Positions 41,894-50,487 of a stretch of 64,000 nucleotides of DNA are shown here, one piece after another. The translations under genes were made by a program, and so were the position numbers. Numbering within the stretch: the stretch's first letter is position 1; every line of letters begins with the position of its first letter. The stretch covers positions 1 to 64,000 of the forward strand of contig JAHDPL010000004.1 in assembly GCA_018434355.1 (NCBI GenBank). Reading direction: 5' to 3'. The notes under the pieces were generated by a model. That model was not told the origin of the DNA, did no database searches, and was given only the letters and a program-made list of their open reading frames with translations. Origin of the DNA: Sporomusaceae bacterium (GTDB lineage: Bacteria > Bacillota > Negativicutes > UBA1444).

Positions 41894-42916
41894 TTATTTC
41901 TCGCAGTCAATATCCGTTCCGTCAAGCAAACTGACTACCAGTCTGCCGCCATCATAAACCGTCAACTTCTCGACCAAGGCAAAATATAGATCGATGTCAA
42001 ATTCATCGATTGGCTTGTACTCCGTTATGATCCCAATAAGCTGCTTGACCTTATATCTTACCAATGCATTCTCGTTCTCCAACCGCTCACGCCACTTCCA
42101 AATAAAACCATCCTTGTTTTCAACGATCAAATTGAAAGCACCAACAAATGCCTGGAACAACGCCCCATCGTCAATATGTCGACTGTCGCATCCTTTCTTC
42201 CCTTTTTTAATATACTTGCCATTGCACCGCCAGATGACCCGCCTAAACCGATCATCAGTAGAATTCCATACCTTTCTGCCAAAGACCTGGCCACAAGAAC
42301 CGCATATTACTCTGCCGGCAAACGGATTGTCGGTAGTTGCATACTCCAGCTTCTGAATGCCATATTCTAACGCGTAATTCCGCCTGCGTTCCATCTCAAG
42401 CTGAACCGCTTCCCACATCTCTTGATCGATAATCGCCGGATGGCTGCCTTCCACATAATACTGCGGCACCTGGCCGTTGTTATCCGCTCGTTTTTTGTTT
42501 AGGAAATCAATGGTATAGGTCTTCTGCAATAACGCATCGCCCTTGTACTTTTCATTGGTCAGCATTTTCCGTATGCTGCCTTCATACCACTTTGCCTTGC
42601 CGTTCCAGTTTAATACGCCGTCCAATTCCAAGGCTCTAGCAATCCGACAGGCTCCTTTACCGTCAAGGAACTCCGTATATATCCGTCTGACGATTTTCGC
42701 CTGCTTTTCATTGATTACGAGGTTGCCGTCTTTATTTTTATCGTAGCCCAAAAATTTCGTGTGATTGATATGCAGTTTTCCTTGCTCAAAGCGCCGCCGG
42801 ATACCCCAAGTCGAGTTTTCCGAGATCGACCGCGATTCGTCTTGCGCCAACGAACTGAGAATCGAAAGCAGCACTTCGCCTTTGCTGTCTAGCGTGAAAA
42901 TATTTTCTTTCTCGAA
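41894..42916 (-). pseudogene. Large serine recombinase, C-terminal half (split gene, part B)
   Basis: From the core sequence at 42,909 onward the frame reads FEKENIFTLDSKGEVLLSIL, then the recombinase domain (FLDGKGACRIARALELDGV), zinc ribbon (ICGSCGQVFGRK, CDSRHIDD), and an end VSLLDGTDIDCEK. The missing N-terminal catalytic half is at 60,059-60,453 on the same strand. Joining the halves at TTCGAGAA gives VTFEKENIF with no frame break and a protein of about 465 residues. The piece upstream of 42,916 (RGFLQRCKTLRNPK) belongs to the inserted element. Confidence 0.9.
42909..42916. other. Left attachment core (attL)
   Basis: TTCTCGAA occurs here and at 60,059-60,066. Recombination between the two restores the serine recombinase reading frame exactly. 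This defines the ends of the integrated element. Confidence 0.8.
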
Positions 42917-43033
42917 CAGCTGTTTAGGGTTTCGCAGCGTTTTGCATCGTTGCAGGAATCCCCGTTTCATGCGGTTTTTCGCGGTCGACCACTGTGTATC
43001 GTTTCACTTCGTAGTGCCTTTTGCCGAAGGTTA

Positions 43034-43054
43034 AAACACCAAATAAACACCAAA
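43034..43054 (+). repeat. Left integrase arm-site candidates
   Basis: AAACACCAAA occurs twice with 11-base spacing, 118 bases inside the left core. The same double repeat is found near the right end in the same orientation. A TCGTTTCACTTCG motif 30 bases before it also recurs at the right end. Confidence 0.6.
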
Positions 43055-43089
43055 AAAGCTGTAACTCTGTGTGAGATACAGCCTTTTTT
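43053..43089 (-). terminator. Terminator after the integrase gene
   Basis: GCTGTA/TACAGC stem with T-runs on both sides, directly past the integrase stop. Confidence 0.55.
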
Positions 43090-43090
43090 A

Positions 43091-44497
43091 TCACTTCTGT
43101 GCGTCTGCGCCCGATTCTGTGTTTTTAGCCTCAATTTCTGTGTTTAGGCTTAGCACCCGGCTGATTGCGCTTGCCGCCTTCGCTCTGGTTTCGCTGAAAA
43201 CGTGGGCGTAGATATTTTCCGTGGTCAGCGTGTTCGAGTGACCGAGGTGCTCGGAGATGACCTTGACGGGTACTCCCGCATTGATCAGCAGGGACGCATT
43301 GGCATGGCGCAGATCGTGAATGTGCAAATCCGGCAAGTCGTACCGCTTCAAGAGTTTCTTAAATGTCGCATTCACGAAACCGAGGTTCACGTATTCGCCG
43401 TACTCGCCGGTAAAGACCGCCCCTCGCTCAATCCAGCGCTCACCGACGTCATGTCGACGCTGGTCCTGCCAGCATTTTTGCTCTTCCAGTAGTTTCGACA
43501 ATTCCGGCGGCATCGTAATCACACGCTCGCTGGACCTTGTTTTCGGCGTGGACAATTTGTACTTGCCCTTGGCCCGGTAGAGCGTATGCCGGACGCTGAT
43601 CGTGCCGCCTTCAAAATCAATCGCGTCCCAGTGCAGGGCGAGCATTTCGCCCACCCGCATCCCGGTGTAGAGTAGGGCGGCAATCGTCCTCTGCATTTGC
43701 TGATTCGGTACTTCCTTCAATAAGAAAAGAAGCTGCTTGCATTGACCTGCGTCAAGAAACAGCTTCTTTTTTTGCTGCATTTTAGGCGAGGTTGCATGAG
43801 CCACCGGGTTTTTGGCGATAATGTCCTTCTTCAGCGCCGTTGAGAATATTGCGGACAGCGCAGTGCGAATTCTGGCAATCGAAGCGGGGTCAATCCCTTC
43901 ATTTTCGAGTGGCTCCGCATGGAACACTTCCAAGAGTTTCTTACCCATTGCCGCCGCTATTTTCACTGCTGTCCTATCGGAGATTCGTTTCCCGCGCAAA
44001 GCGGTTCTGAGGGTAGGGTAGCCCACCTTCGCTTTTCGCGCGGTCGGACGCCATGTTCCGTCAGGCAGGGACGTCACATCGTTCATGATGTAATAGTGGC
44101 GCACTCTGCCGTTTTGGTGGAGATGGTTGAACAGTGCGTCAACCCTCGCCGTAGTGATGTCCTTCAGTTTCAGATGCCCGATGTTGGGTAAAACGTACAT
44201 ATCGATCAAATACTTTGTGCTGTTGAAAGTAGCCTCCTTCAACCGGTGCGGCGCGATCTGGTCGAAGTACCACTTGGCCAGTTCGGAAAACCGCAGGTTC
44301 TCGTTCATGTTCACCATGCCCAGACACTTCTTTTCAAAGCTGTGGGCAAAAGTCACGGCCAGCTTCTCGGCCTTGCCGGGAGTCACACCCTCCGGTGATT
44401 TGAACGTCGTGGTCTTGCGAATCTGGCGTCCTTTCATGTCATAGCCGAGCGATACCATAATCCGGAAGGTATCGCCGCGCTTCTTGATGCTCGGCAT
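43091..44497 (-). CDS. int: Tyrosine integrase with an inserted helix-turn-helix
   Basis: A 468-residue integrase. N-terminal arm-binding-like domain, core-binding domain, and a catalytic domain with Arg in TGMRVGEML, HDLRH, LGHS and the nucleophile Tyr in TENIYAHVF. The core-binding domain is interrupted at about residues 130-200 by a stretch (VGYPTLRTALRGKRISDRTAVKIAAAMGK, split here at about 158-186) that reads like a Cro/C1 helix-turn-helix. ATG 44,495-44,497 follows the repressor stop. It should act at the TTCTCGAA cores. Confidence 0.92.
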   Translation of the reverse strand: MPSIKKRGDTFRIMVSLGYDMKGRQIRKTTTFKSPEGVTPGKAEKLAVTFAHSFEKKCLGMVNMNENLRFSELAKWYFDQIAPHRLKEATFNSTKYLIDMYVLPNIGHLKLKDITTARVDALFNHLHQNGRVRHYYIMNDVTSLPDGTWRPTARKAKVGYPTLRTALRGKRISDRTAVKIAAAMGKKLLEVFHAEPLENEGIDPASIARIRTALSAIFSTALKKDIIAKNPVAHATSPKMQQKKKLFLDAGQCKQLLFLLKEVPNQQMQRTIAALLYTGMRVGEMLALHWDAIDFEGGTISVRHTLYRAKGKYKLSTPKTRSSERVITMPPELSKLLEEQKCWQDQRRHDVGERWIERGAVFTGEYGEYVNLGFVNATFKKLLKRYDLPDLHIHDLRHANASLLINAGVPVKVISEHLGHSNTLTTENIYAHVFSETRAKAASAISRVLSLNTEIEAKNTESGADAQK

Positions 44498-44498
44498 C

Positions 44499-44927
44499 CT
44501 ATTCCACTTCCTCTTTTCGGAGCCGGATACGCAAGGCAAAATCCTGCTCCGGCAGCAGCGAATTCTGCTCTCTGCATCGCAGCATTTCTGCTTTGATCAG
44601 GCCCTCGACCGCAGCTTTGCCAAACTCGTCCAGCCGGAGGTAGGCAAGCATCGCTTCATGAAACTGCGCCTCCGACTCCCACCTTCCAAGCTGCTCAACA
44701 TCTTCCTCGGTCATTTTGGGCGAAGAAGCGTCCTTGGAATAACCGAGAATATAATCCATGCGTTTGTCAAAAATCTCCGACAGGTTGTTCAACGTTTCAA
44801 AATTCGGTTCCCGCTTGCCGGTTTCCCACATGGCGATCGTGCCTTTGGACACACCCATCGCCTCGGCAAGTTGTACCTGAGTCATACCTTTTTCCGCGCG
44901 GATTTCCTTTAATCTTTCAGCAAACAT
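44499..44927 (-). CDS. Cro/C1-type phage repressor
   Basis: A 142-residue protein with an N-terminal XRE helix-turn-helix (MTQVQLAEAMGVSKGTIAMW) and an acidic C-terminal part. ATG 44,925-44,927 has GAGGTGAT upstream. It is co-transcribed with the integrase and divergent from the early genes, the usual lysogeny switch layout. Operators lie in the gap upstream. Confidence 0.87.
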   Translation of the reverse strand: MFAERLKEIRAEKGMTQVQLAEAMGVSKGTIAMWETGKREPNFETLNNLSEIFDKRMDYILGYSKDASSPKMTEEDVEQLGRWESEAQFHEAMLAYLRLDEFGKAAVEGLIKAEMLRCREQNSLLPEQDFALRIRLRKEEVE

Positions 44928-44961
44928 TTCTATCACCTCGCAGCTTTATGGTATCACTATG

Positions 44962-44997
44962 TGTTAACATCGTCAAGCGTTTTATAACATTTTGTTA
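44962..44997. promoter_or_regulatory. Repressor operators
   Basis: TGTTAACA at 44,962-44,969 and TAACA-TTT-TGTTA at 44,985-44,997 share the half-site TGTTA. They lie between the divergent repressor and early genes and are likely repressor sites. Confidence 0.55.
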
Positions 44998-45049
44998 GAA
45001 TCAGCAGTATCGTCCTTTGGACAAAGATAACCAAGCGTGAGATTAACCA

Positions 45050-45078
45050 TTGTATTTTCTCACTATATGTTGTATTAT
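45050..45078 (+). promoter_or_regulatory. Early rightward promoter of the element
   Basis: TTGTAT and TATTAT with a 17-base spacer, reading towards the small HTH and primase genes. Confidence 0.55.
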
Positions 45079-45111
45079 AAAGGAGAGAATCTCACAGAAG
45101 GAGGGAATTTC

Positions 45112-45306
45112 GTGGAGAATAAAAAACCGTCCATGCTGACCATCCGGGAAATCGCCAGAACCGGCCTGTTGTCCGAACACGCGCTCCGGCTGCTGCTCAA
45201 AGACGGAAAGCTGCCGGTCATCTACGTGGGGAAAAAAGCGCTCGTCAACTTCGACCGTCTGTGCGATCAGCTGGCGGCACTGGGCAAGGGCAACTTTGAG
45301 AACTAA
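45112..45306 (+). CDS. Small helix-turn-helix protein, excisionase-like
   Basis: A 64-residue protein (SMLTIREIARTGLLSEHALR, then LLKDGKLPVIYVGKKALVNF) with the winged-helix pattern of excisionases and MerR-like small DNA-binding proteins: helix-turn-helix, then a short beta wing with a basic tip. GTG 45,112 has AAGGAGGG upstream. First early gene, divergent from the repressor; it may direct excision. Confidence 0.75.
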   Translation: MENKKPSMLTIREIARTGLLSEHALRLLLKDGKLPVIYVGKKALVNFDRLCDQLAALGKGNFEN

Positions 45307-45344
45307 GGAGAACGTCCCGATTGCGCCGGGAAGGAGGGGAACCG

Positions 45345-47651
45345 ATGTACGAGAAACTGCCGCAGAAGCTAAAAGATACGGGCCTGTTCTGCGCCTACCG
45401 GAATGAACAGCGGGGCGGCAAAAAGACCAAGGTCCCCTACAATATGCGTACCCCAAGAAAGGCGCAGCCCAATAACAAGGAGTCCTTCTGCGACTTCGCC
45501 ACCGCCCTGCGGCACGTTTCAAAGTATGACGGCCTCGGCGTGGGCGTGTTCGACGGCCTGTGCGCCATTGACCTCGACCACTGCGTCAATCCGGACCAAA
45601 CCCTCACCGCCCTCGCTGCGGATGTGGCCGAGATCATGGACAGCTACACCGAGTACAGTCCCTCCGGCACTGGCCTCCGCATCTTCTTCACCGCCGACGG
45701 CTTTGAGTACGACAAAGCCCGCTTCTACATCAACAACCAGAAAGTGGGCCTTGAGATTTATGTCAACGGCGCGACGCACAAGTTCCTGACCGTTACCGGC
45801 AATGTTCTGCGCGATCGTGGCCTTGAGGACCGCAGCCAGCAGCTGCAAGCGGTGCTGGACAAGTACATGAATCGCCCGAACTCAAAAGTGGCACAAAAGC
45901 CGAATACCGGAAAGTCCTACCTCTCGGATGCTACGGTGCTGGAGAAAGCAGCCAAATCCAGTCAAGCCGAAAAATTCAACCGGTTATGGGCAGGGGATAT
46001 CACAGGCTACGCCAGCCCAAGCGATGCGGACATGGCGCTGGCAGTCATGCTGGCATTCTGGTGCGGCGGGGATATCCGGCAAATGGACACCCTGTTCCGT
46101 CAGTCCGGTCTGATGCGGGACAAGTGGGACCGACCGCAGTCCGGCTCCACCTATGGCGAGATCACGCTGGATAAGGCCGTGGGGATGACCTCGAAGTTTT
46201 ACAAACCCATCGCAGGTCGCTCAGCCTCCGAGGATTTCAACGACGTCGCACAGGAACTGAAAAATTTGCAGCCGGAAACGAGCGACCGCTACGCCTGGAC
46301 CGATATCGGCGCAAGCCGCCTGTTTGCCGACTGCTTCAAGGCCGTGGCCCGTTATGTGCCGGAGCGGAAAATGTGGTACAGCTATGATGGCGGTATCTGG
46401 AAACCGGACACTGGCAACCTCAAGGTGATGGAACTGTGCAAGGCCCTTGCCGACGCACTTCTCATCCACGCCGTGGAGATTCAAGACGAGCGCCAGCGGA
46501 GCGCCTTCATCGACTACTGCCGCCGGTGGCAGCAGCGCAAATACCGCGAGGTTGTCTTGAAAGACGCGCAAGGCGTGTACCCGATCGCCATGAGCGAGTT
46601 TGACCGCGATCCGTTCGTATTCAACTGTTCCAATGGGACGCTACACCTTGGCAGCATGGAATTTCGGGACCACTGCAGCGAGGACCGGCTGACGAAAATA
46701 TCCCCGGTCAAATTTGACCCCACTGCCTGCTGCGAGCGTTTTGAAGAGTTTGTGGGCGAGATCACCAGCGGCGATGCGGAGAAAGCAAAATTCCTGCAAA
46801 AAGCTTTCGGCTACGGCATCAGCGGCGATACCCGCCATGAGTGCCTGTTCGTCCTCTACGGCTCGACCACGCGAAACGGCAAGGGAACGCTGTGCGAGAG
46901 CGTACTCAGGGTACTCGGCAGCTACGGATGCACCGCAAGGCCGGAAAGCATCAGCCTAAAAAACAACATCAACAGTTCCAATCCCAGCGAGGATATTGCC
47001 CGACTTGCCGGAGTGCGCTTCGCCAATATTTCCGAACCGAGTAGGGGATTGGTACTGAACGCCGCGCAGGTAAAGAGCATGACCGGCAACGACTCCATCA
47101 ATGCCCGGTTCCTGCATGAGAATTCCTTCGACTTCGCTCCCCAGTTCAAGCTTTACATCAATGCCAACTACCTGCCGGTGATCAACGACATGACGCTGTT
47201 CTCCAGCGGTCGTGTAATCATCATCCCGTTTGATCGCCACTTCGACGAATCCGAGCAGGACAAGACGCTGAAGCGGGAATTCGCCAAAGCAAAAAACCAG
47301 AGCGCCATCTTCAACTGGCTTCTTGAGGGGTACCGGCTGCTCACCGAAGAAGGCTTTACGCAGCCGGAATCGGTCAGAGCCGCCACCGACTCCTACCGCC
47401 ATGACAGCGACAAAATCGCCCTGTTCATGGAGGATACGCTGCAGGTGGACCCAAACGGCGAGGAGCGCACTTCGGACGTGTATTATCGCTACCAAAGATG
47501 GTGCGCGGAAAACGGCCACTACACTGAGAACATCAAGAATTTCAAGCAGGGACTTCTGTCGCTTGCCACCGTCACACGGCGAAGGCCACGCGCTGGCGGT
47601 GGGGAGACAACGCTTCTCATCGGCTACAAATTGCTCAGCGAATTTTTGTAA
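45345..47651 (+). CDS. Phage/plasmid primase-helicase, D5/P4 family
   Basis: A 768-residue replication protein. N-terminal archaeo-eukaryotic primase-like/bifunctional domain (GVFDGLCAIDLDHCVNP, SPSGTGLRIFF), a D5_N domain in the middle, and a superfamily 3 helicase with Walker A (LYGSTTRNGKGTL, near residue 510), Walker B (FANISEPSRG region) and sensor motif YINANYLPVINDM. It should start replication at the element's own origin and unwind DNA, as P4 alpha does. ATG 45,345 has GGAGGGG. Confidence 0.92.
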   Translation: MYEKLPQKLKDTGLFCAYRNEQRGGKKTKVPYNMRTPRKAQPNNKESFCDFATALRHVSKYDGLGVGVFDGLCAIDLDHCVNPDQTLTALAADVAEIMDSYTEYSPSGTGLRIFFTADGFEYDKARFYINNQKVGLEIYVNGATHKFLTVTGNVLRDRGLEDRSQQLQAVLDKYMNRPNSKVAQKPNTGKSYLSDATVLEKAAKSSQAEKFNRLWAGDITGYASPSDADMALAVMLAFWCGGDIRQMDTLFRQSGLMRDKWDRPQSGSTYGEITLDKAVGMTSKFYKPIAGRSASEDFNDVAQELKNLQPETSDRYAWTDIGASRLFADCFKAVARYVPERKMWYSYDGGIWKPDTGNLKVMELCKALADALLIHAVEIQDERQRSAFIDYCRRWQQRKYREVVLKDAQGVYPIAMSEFDRDPFVFNCSNGTLHLGSMEFRDHCSEDRLTKISPVKFDPTACCERFEEFVGEITSGDAEKAKFLQKAFGYGISGDTRHECLFVLYGSTTRNGKGTLCESVLRVLGSYGCTARPESISLKNNINSSNPSEDIARLAGVRFANISEPSRGLVLNAAQVKSMTGNDSINARFLHENSFDFAPQFKLYINANYLPVINDMTLFSSGRVIIIPFDRHFDESEQDKTLKREFAKAKNQSAIFNWLLEGYRLLTEEGFTQPESVRAATDSYRHDSDKIALFMEDTLQVDPNGEERTSDVYYRYQRWCAENGHYTENIKNFKQGLLSLATVTRRRPRAGGGETTLLIGYKLLSEFL

Positions 47652-47660
47652 AACACACCC

Positions 47661-47750
47661 TTGTCGCAGGTTGTCGCAGCAAAAATAGGTCATTCCAAAT
47701 ATCGCTCTTTTATAGGGAGGACCTGTTTTACTTGCGACAACCTGCGACAA
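47661..47750. repeat. 18-bp inverted repeat of doubled iterons, candidate replication origin
   Basis: Arms 47,661-47,678 and 47,733-47,750 are perfect inverted copies of TTGTCGCAGGTTGTCGCA; each arm contains TTGTCGCA twice, giving four iterons. The 54-base centre is AT-rich and has a further pair, AAATAGGTC against GACCTGTTT. It lies directly after the primase stop. P4-type and satellite origins use repeated iterons bound by the primase, so this is the best origin candidate. Confidence 0.7.
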
Positions 47751-47845
47751 ATCCGAAAAAACCTTTCACCAAGCGGGTTTTCAAGGATGCGCCGGAATGC
47801 TGTTTACCGATACAAATCCCATGAAAAACAAGGAGGTGAGCAAAA

Positions 47846-48097
47846 ATGGAGCTCAGTAAGGCGTATCAACAGCAGCTGAAAAAAGGACTGGACCTTGTGA
47901 ATTTCGACGTCTTCCGCATCCTGCCGCAGAAGCCCAATGTGGCGGCGGTCATTCTGCGCAGCAAACAGCCGGACCGGGACTGCCTCTGGTGCGTCCAGCA
48001 TCTGGGCAACGGCCACTACTTCAACACCTATGCGCAAGCGCTCGACTACTGCAAAAACCGGCGCTGGAACCATCCTGCCACACAAAAAAATAGGTAA
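47846..48097 (+). CDS. Small hypothetical protein of the element
   Basis: An 83-residue protein (LNQ-rich start ELSKAYQQQLKKGLDLV; later WCVQHLGNGHYFNTY). AAGGAGGTGAG precedes the ATG. Placed between the origin-like repeat and the capsid gene. No family recognised; may be a scaffold or size factor by position only. Confidence 0.65.
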   Translation: MELSKAYQQQLKKGLDLVNFDVFRILPQKPNVAAVILRSKQPDRDCLWCVQHLGNGHYFNTYAQALDYCKNRRWNHPATQKNR

Positions 48098-48111
48098 GGG
48101 GGAAAACAACC

Positions 48112-49017
48112 ATGACAACAGCCATCTACGAACGCCAATTCTGGAACCTGATGCGCGGCAAACAAATCGACATCTCCGATGTATCCATCAAAGCAGCCGG
48201 TTCCGGCGCGTATCTGACGCCGGAGGAATTCAAGGGCAAGTTCGACAAGGCGCTGGCCAAGGAGTGCGTCTTCCGTAGACTCGCCACCGTAGTCGGCACC
48301 ACTTCACCGGACGGGAAAATCTCGGCGGTCGCATCCACAGGAGAAGCCGATTGGGTAGGCGAGGGCGCGGCCATCCCGGAGAGCGCCGACACCATCACGC
48401 AGTTTGCGATTGGCTCCCACAAGCTGGCCAGCCTGGTCCGGCTGAAGAATTCCTTTGTGGGCGATACCGCCTTCCCCTTGGAGAACTATCTCCTTGGCGC
48501 TTTCGCCAGACGCTTTGGCAGGGCGGAGGAGGCGGCTTTCCTTAATGGCTCGGGCGTAGACCGCCCCTCGGGGCTTCTCGGTGCAACCGGGGCCGGTGTG
48601 GGCGTCACAGCGACAAGCGCGACCGCCATCACCTATGATGAAGTGGTCAAACTCTACTTTTCGCTGAAAGCCGAACACCGGGCCAGCGCCATCTTCCTGA
48701 TGCACGACGATACCGCCATGGCGCTGCGCACGCTAAAAGACACAGCGGGAAATCTCCTCTGGAACGCCGAGCGCGACACCATCTTCGGTAAGCCGGTCGT
48801 TACTTCGCCCTCAATGCCTTGGGCTGCGGCGGAGAAAAAGGCGATTGTCTTCGGGGATCTCTCGCACTACTGGGTGAACGAGCGCCAGCCATTATCCGTC
48901 AAGCGCCTCAACGAACGGTACAGTGTGCAGAACGAGATTGGCTTCATGGCCTTTGAACGTCTGGACGGCAAACTGATTCTGCCGGATGCGGTCAAAGTCC
49001 TTCAGATGGCCGAGTAA
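48112..49017 (+). CDS. Phage major capsid protein, HK97 fold
   Basis: A 301-residue major capsid protein. The HK97-type pattern is seen from AAGSGAYLTPEEF through GEGAAIPESADTITQ, the E-loop/P-domain GRAEEAAFLNGSG and the C-terminal VFGDLSHYWVNERQ and FMAFERLDGKL. The N-terminal scaffold (delta) domain of about 100 residues found in full prophages is absent. No portal, protease, terminase or tail gene was found in the element. AAGGGGG precedes the ATG. Confidence 0.9.
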   Translation: MTTAIYERQFWNLMRGKQIDISDVSIKAAGSGAYLTPEEFKGKFDKALAKECVFRRLATVVGTTSPDGKISAVASTGEADWVGEGAAIPESADTITQFAIGSHKLASLVRLKNSFVGDTAFPLENYLLGAFARRFGRAEEAAFLNGSGVDRPSGLLGATGAGVGVTATSATAITYDEVVKLYFSLKAEHRASAIFLMHDDTAMALRTLKDTAGNLLWNAERDTIFGKPVVTSPSMPWAAAEKKAIVFGDLSHYWVNERQPLSVKRLNERYSVQNEIGFMAFERLDGKLILPDAVKVLQMAE

Positions 49018-49020
49018 TTG

Positions 49021-49063
49021 AAAACAGGCGGTAGCGCGAATTGGCACTGCCGCCTGTTTTTTT
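49021..49063 (+). terminator. Bidirectional terminator
   Basis: AAAACAGGCGG.../CCGCCTGTTTT gives a stem of about 14 bp with T or A runs on both sides, between the convergent capsid and virulence-related genes. Confidence 0.85.
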
Positions 49064-49068
49064 ATGCC

Positions 49069-49734
49069 TCAGTCTTTTGCGCCGTAGCGAAAAGCGGCGT
49101 CTCCGGCGAGATTACGCAGAAGGATTTTCCGCGCGGTTTTGTACTCGTCTCCGATGAAACCGAGCCGCAACAGAAAGCAGCGGAAGGTGTATTTTTCGTT
49201 GTCCGATTCCATAGCATGGGCGCTCACGCGCTTCTGCGTCCTTGCCATTTCGCACAGCTTGTCGACGAACTGGGTATAGGCGTGGACTTCGTCCGGCTCT
49301 GCTGCCTCTGGAAACCATGGAAAACTGACCTTGTCTTTGCCAATGATGGGCGCGGGAAGATTCTTACCAAGCGCCTTGCCCATCAGACCTCCCTTGCTCT
49401 TGGCCAACCGCAGGAGGTTTTGCAGCGCCGCTTCGCTCAAGTTTTTCTTCGGTACGGAAATCACAAGGCCAGATCCATTTATTCCGGCGGCTTCACTGCT
49501 TTGGGCCACGTAGCCTTGACCGGCCAGATAGGTCAATAGATTCTTGGCGGCTTCAGCATCAACATCGTCCCCGATATGGAGCGTACCCTCCCGGTCCAGT
49601 ACGCAGCCGCCAATTTCATACACGCAGGAGGGAACTCCCCTGTAGCGTGGTACGGTATTCATTGCCTCGCTGATCGCTTGCGCCAGTTCCCGGCGCTGTC
49701 TGCCTTTAAGGGCGTAGATAATGTCGACACCCAT
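49069..49734 (-). CDS. Virulence-related-protein family member, function unknown
   Basis: A 221-residue soluble protein beginning VDIIYALKGRQRRELAQAIS, with GVPSCVYEIGGCVLDREGTL next. Proteins of this make-up occur in many Clostridia mobile elements and are annotated virulence protein for no clear reason. GGAGG precedes the ATG. No known catalytic motif seen. Confidence 0.7.
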   Translation of the reverse strand: MGVDIIYALKGRQRRELAQAISEAMNTVPRYRGVPSCVYEIGGCVLDREGTLHIGDDVDAEAAKNLLTYLAGQGYVAQSSEAAGINGSGLVISVPKKNLSEAALQNLLRLAKSKGGLMGKALGKNLPAPIIGKDKVSFPWFPEAAEPDEVHAYTQFVDKLCEMARTQKRVSAHAMESDNEKYTFRCFLLRLGFIGDEYKTARKILLRNLAGDAAFRYGAKD

Positions 49735-49790
49735 GGATAATGCCTCCTTCGCTATTTCGTAAAGGGTGTACGGACTGCGGACACCCTTGG

Positions 49791-49997
49791 CTATCCCCGG
49801 ATTCCCTTGAAGTTGAAATTTCCGCGCTTTATCGCCCGATGCTCGGCTTCCACCGCTTCGCGGTAGCCCTCCTGCGTGGTTTCCTTTTCCTTGCAGACAA
49901 GGCAGAGGCAGTAGGTATTCAGCATTGACATAATCCTGCCGCCGGAGAGACTACCGCCACAGCGGTCACAAGTTGTTTGCGTAAAGAACCGGTCCAT
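49791..49997 (-). CDS. Small zinc-finger protein
   Basis: A 68-residue protein with CxxC twice (TTCDRCGG, and LCLVCKEK) in a zinc-ribbon arrangement and a helical C-terminus. Typical of small genes beside the virulence-related gene in Clostridia elements. Function unknown. Confidence 0.7.
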   Translation of the reverse strand: MDRFFTQTTCDRCGGSLSGGRIMSMLNTYCLCLVCKEKETTQEGYREAVEAEHRAIKRGNFNFKGIRG

Positions 49998-50028
49998 CGC
50001 TTTTCCTCCTGTCGTTTTGGCGTTTGGT

Positions 50029-50223
50029 TTATTTCTCTGCTACCCGCGCCCATTGGTTGGCGCTGACCATTTCTTCAATTTCTTCTGCCAAGTACATCAG
50101 GCATTCGTCGTTGTCCGGGCCGGTCGCTGCCAGTACCAGATTGCCGTTCCATTTTCCTACGACCTCGTAGGTTTGGTTGGAGTAGGTGGCGCTGAACCGG
50201 TTGCCTTTTTTAACGCTCATCAT
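50029..50223 (-). CDS. Small hypothetical protein
   Basis: A 64-residue protein (SVKKGNRFSATYSNQTYEVV start) with a compact beta-rich pattern. It is next to the zinc-finger gene and likely co-transcribed. GGGGGTAAC lies upstream of the ATG. No family recognised. Confidence 0.6.
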   Translation of the reverse strand: MMSVKKGNRFSATYSNQTYEVVGKWNGNLVLAATGPDNDECLMYLAEEIEEMVSANQWARVAEK

Positions 50224-50332
50224 GGTCGTTACCCCCTGTGTTTTTTGTTAGTCTATATATGCCTCTAAACACAGATAATAGCAAGGGTTTTCGGCCTTTT
50301 GGCACAGATTTTTTACCGATACTTTTTCGCAA

Positions 50333-50376
50333 AATAAAAACGCGCAACTCCCCTGTAAATTAGGAGTTTGCGCGTA
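50333..50376 (-). terminator. Rho-independent terminator
   Basis: ACGCGCAACTC/GAGTTTGCGCGT (one bulge) followed on the minus strand by TTTTTATTTT. It shields the small genes from the IS3 transposase transcript. Confidence 0.75.
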
Positions 50377-50487
50377 AATGGCCGGAATCCGGTTCCTATC
50401 CCCCCTGCGTAATTCCGCGAATTTTCGCGCGTGAGGGGGCGGCGGTCTTGGAAGGGAAGGGCTGTGGAGATAACATGGGCCCTAGGT

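Noticed and set aside
42997-43054. Longer att core including the AAACACCAA repeats
   Set aside because: The restored recombinase frame fixes the crossover at TTCTCGAA, outside these repeats, which are better explained as arm sites.
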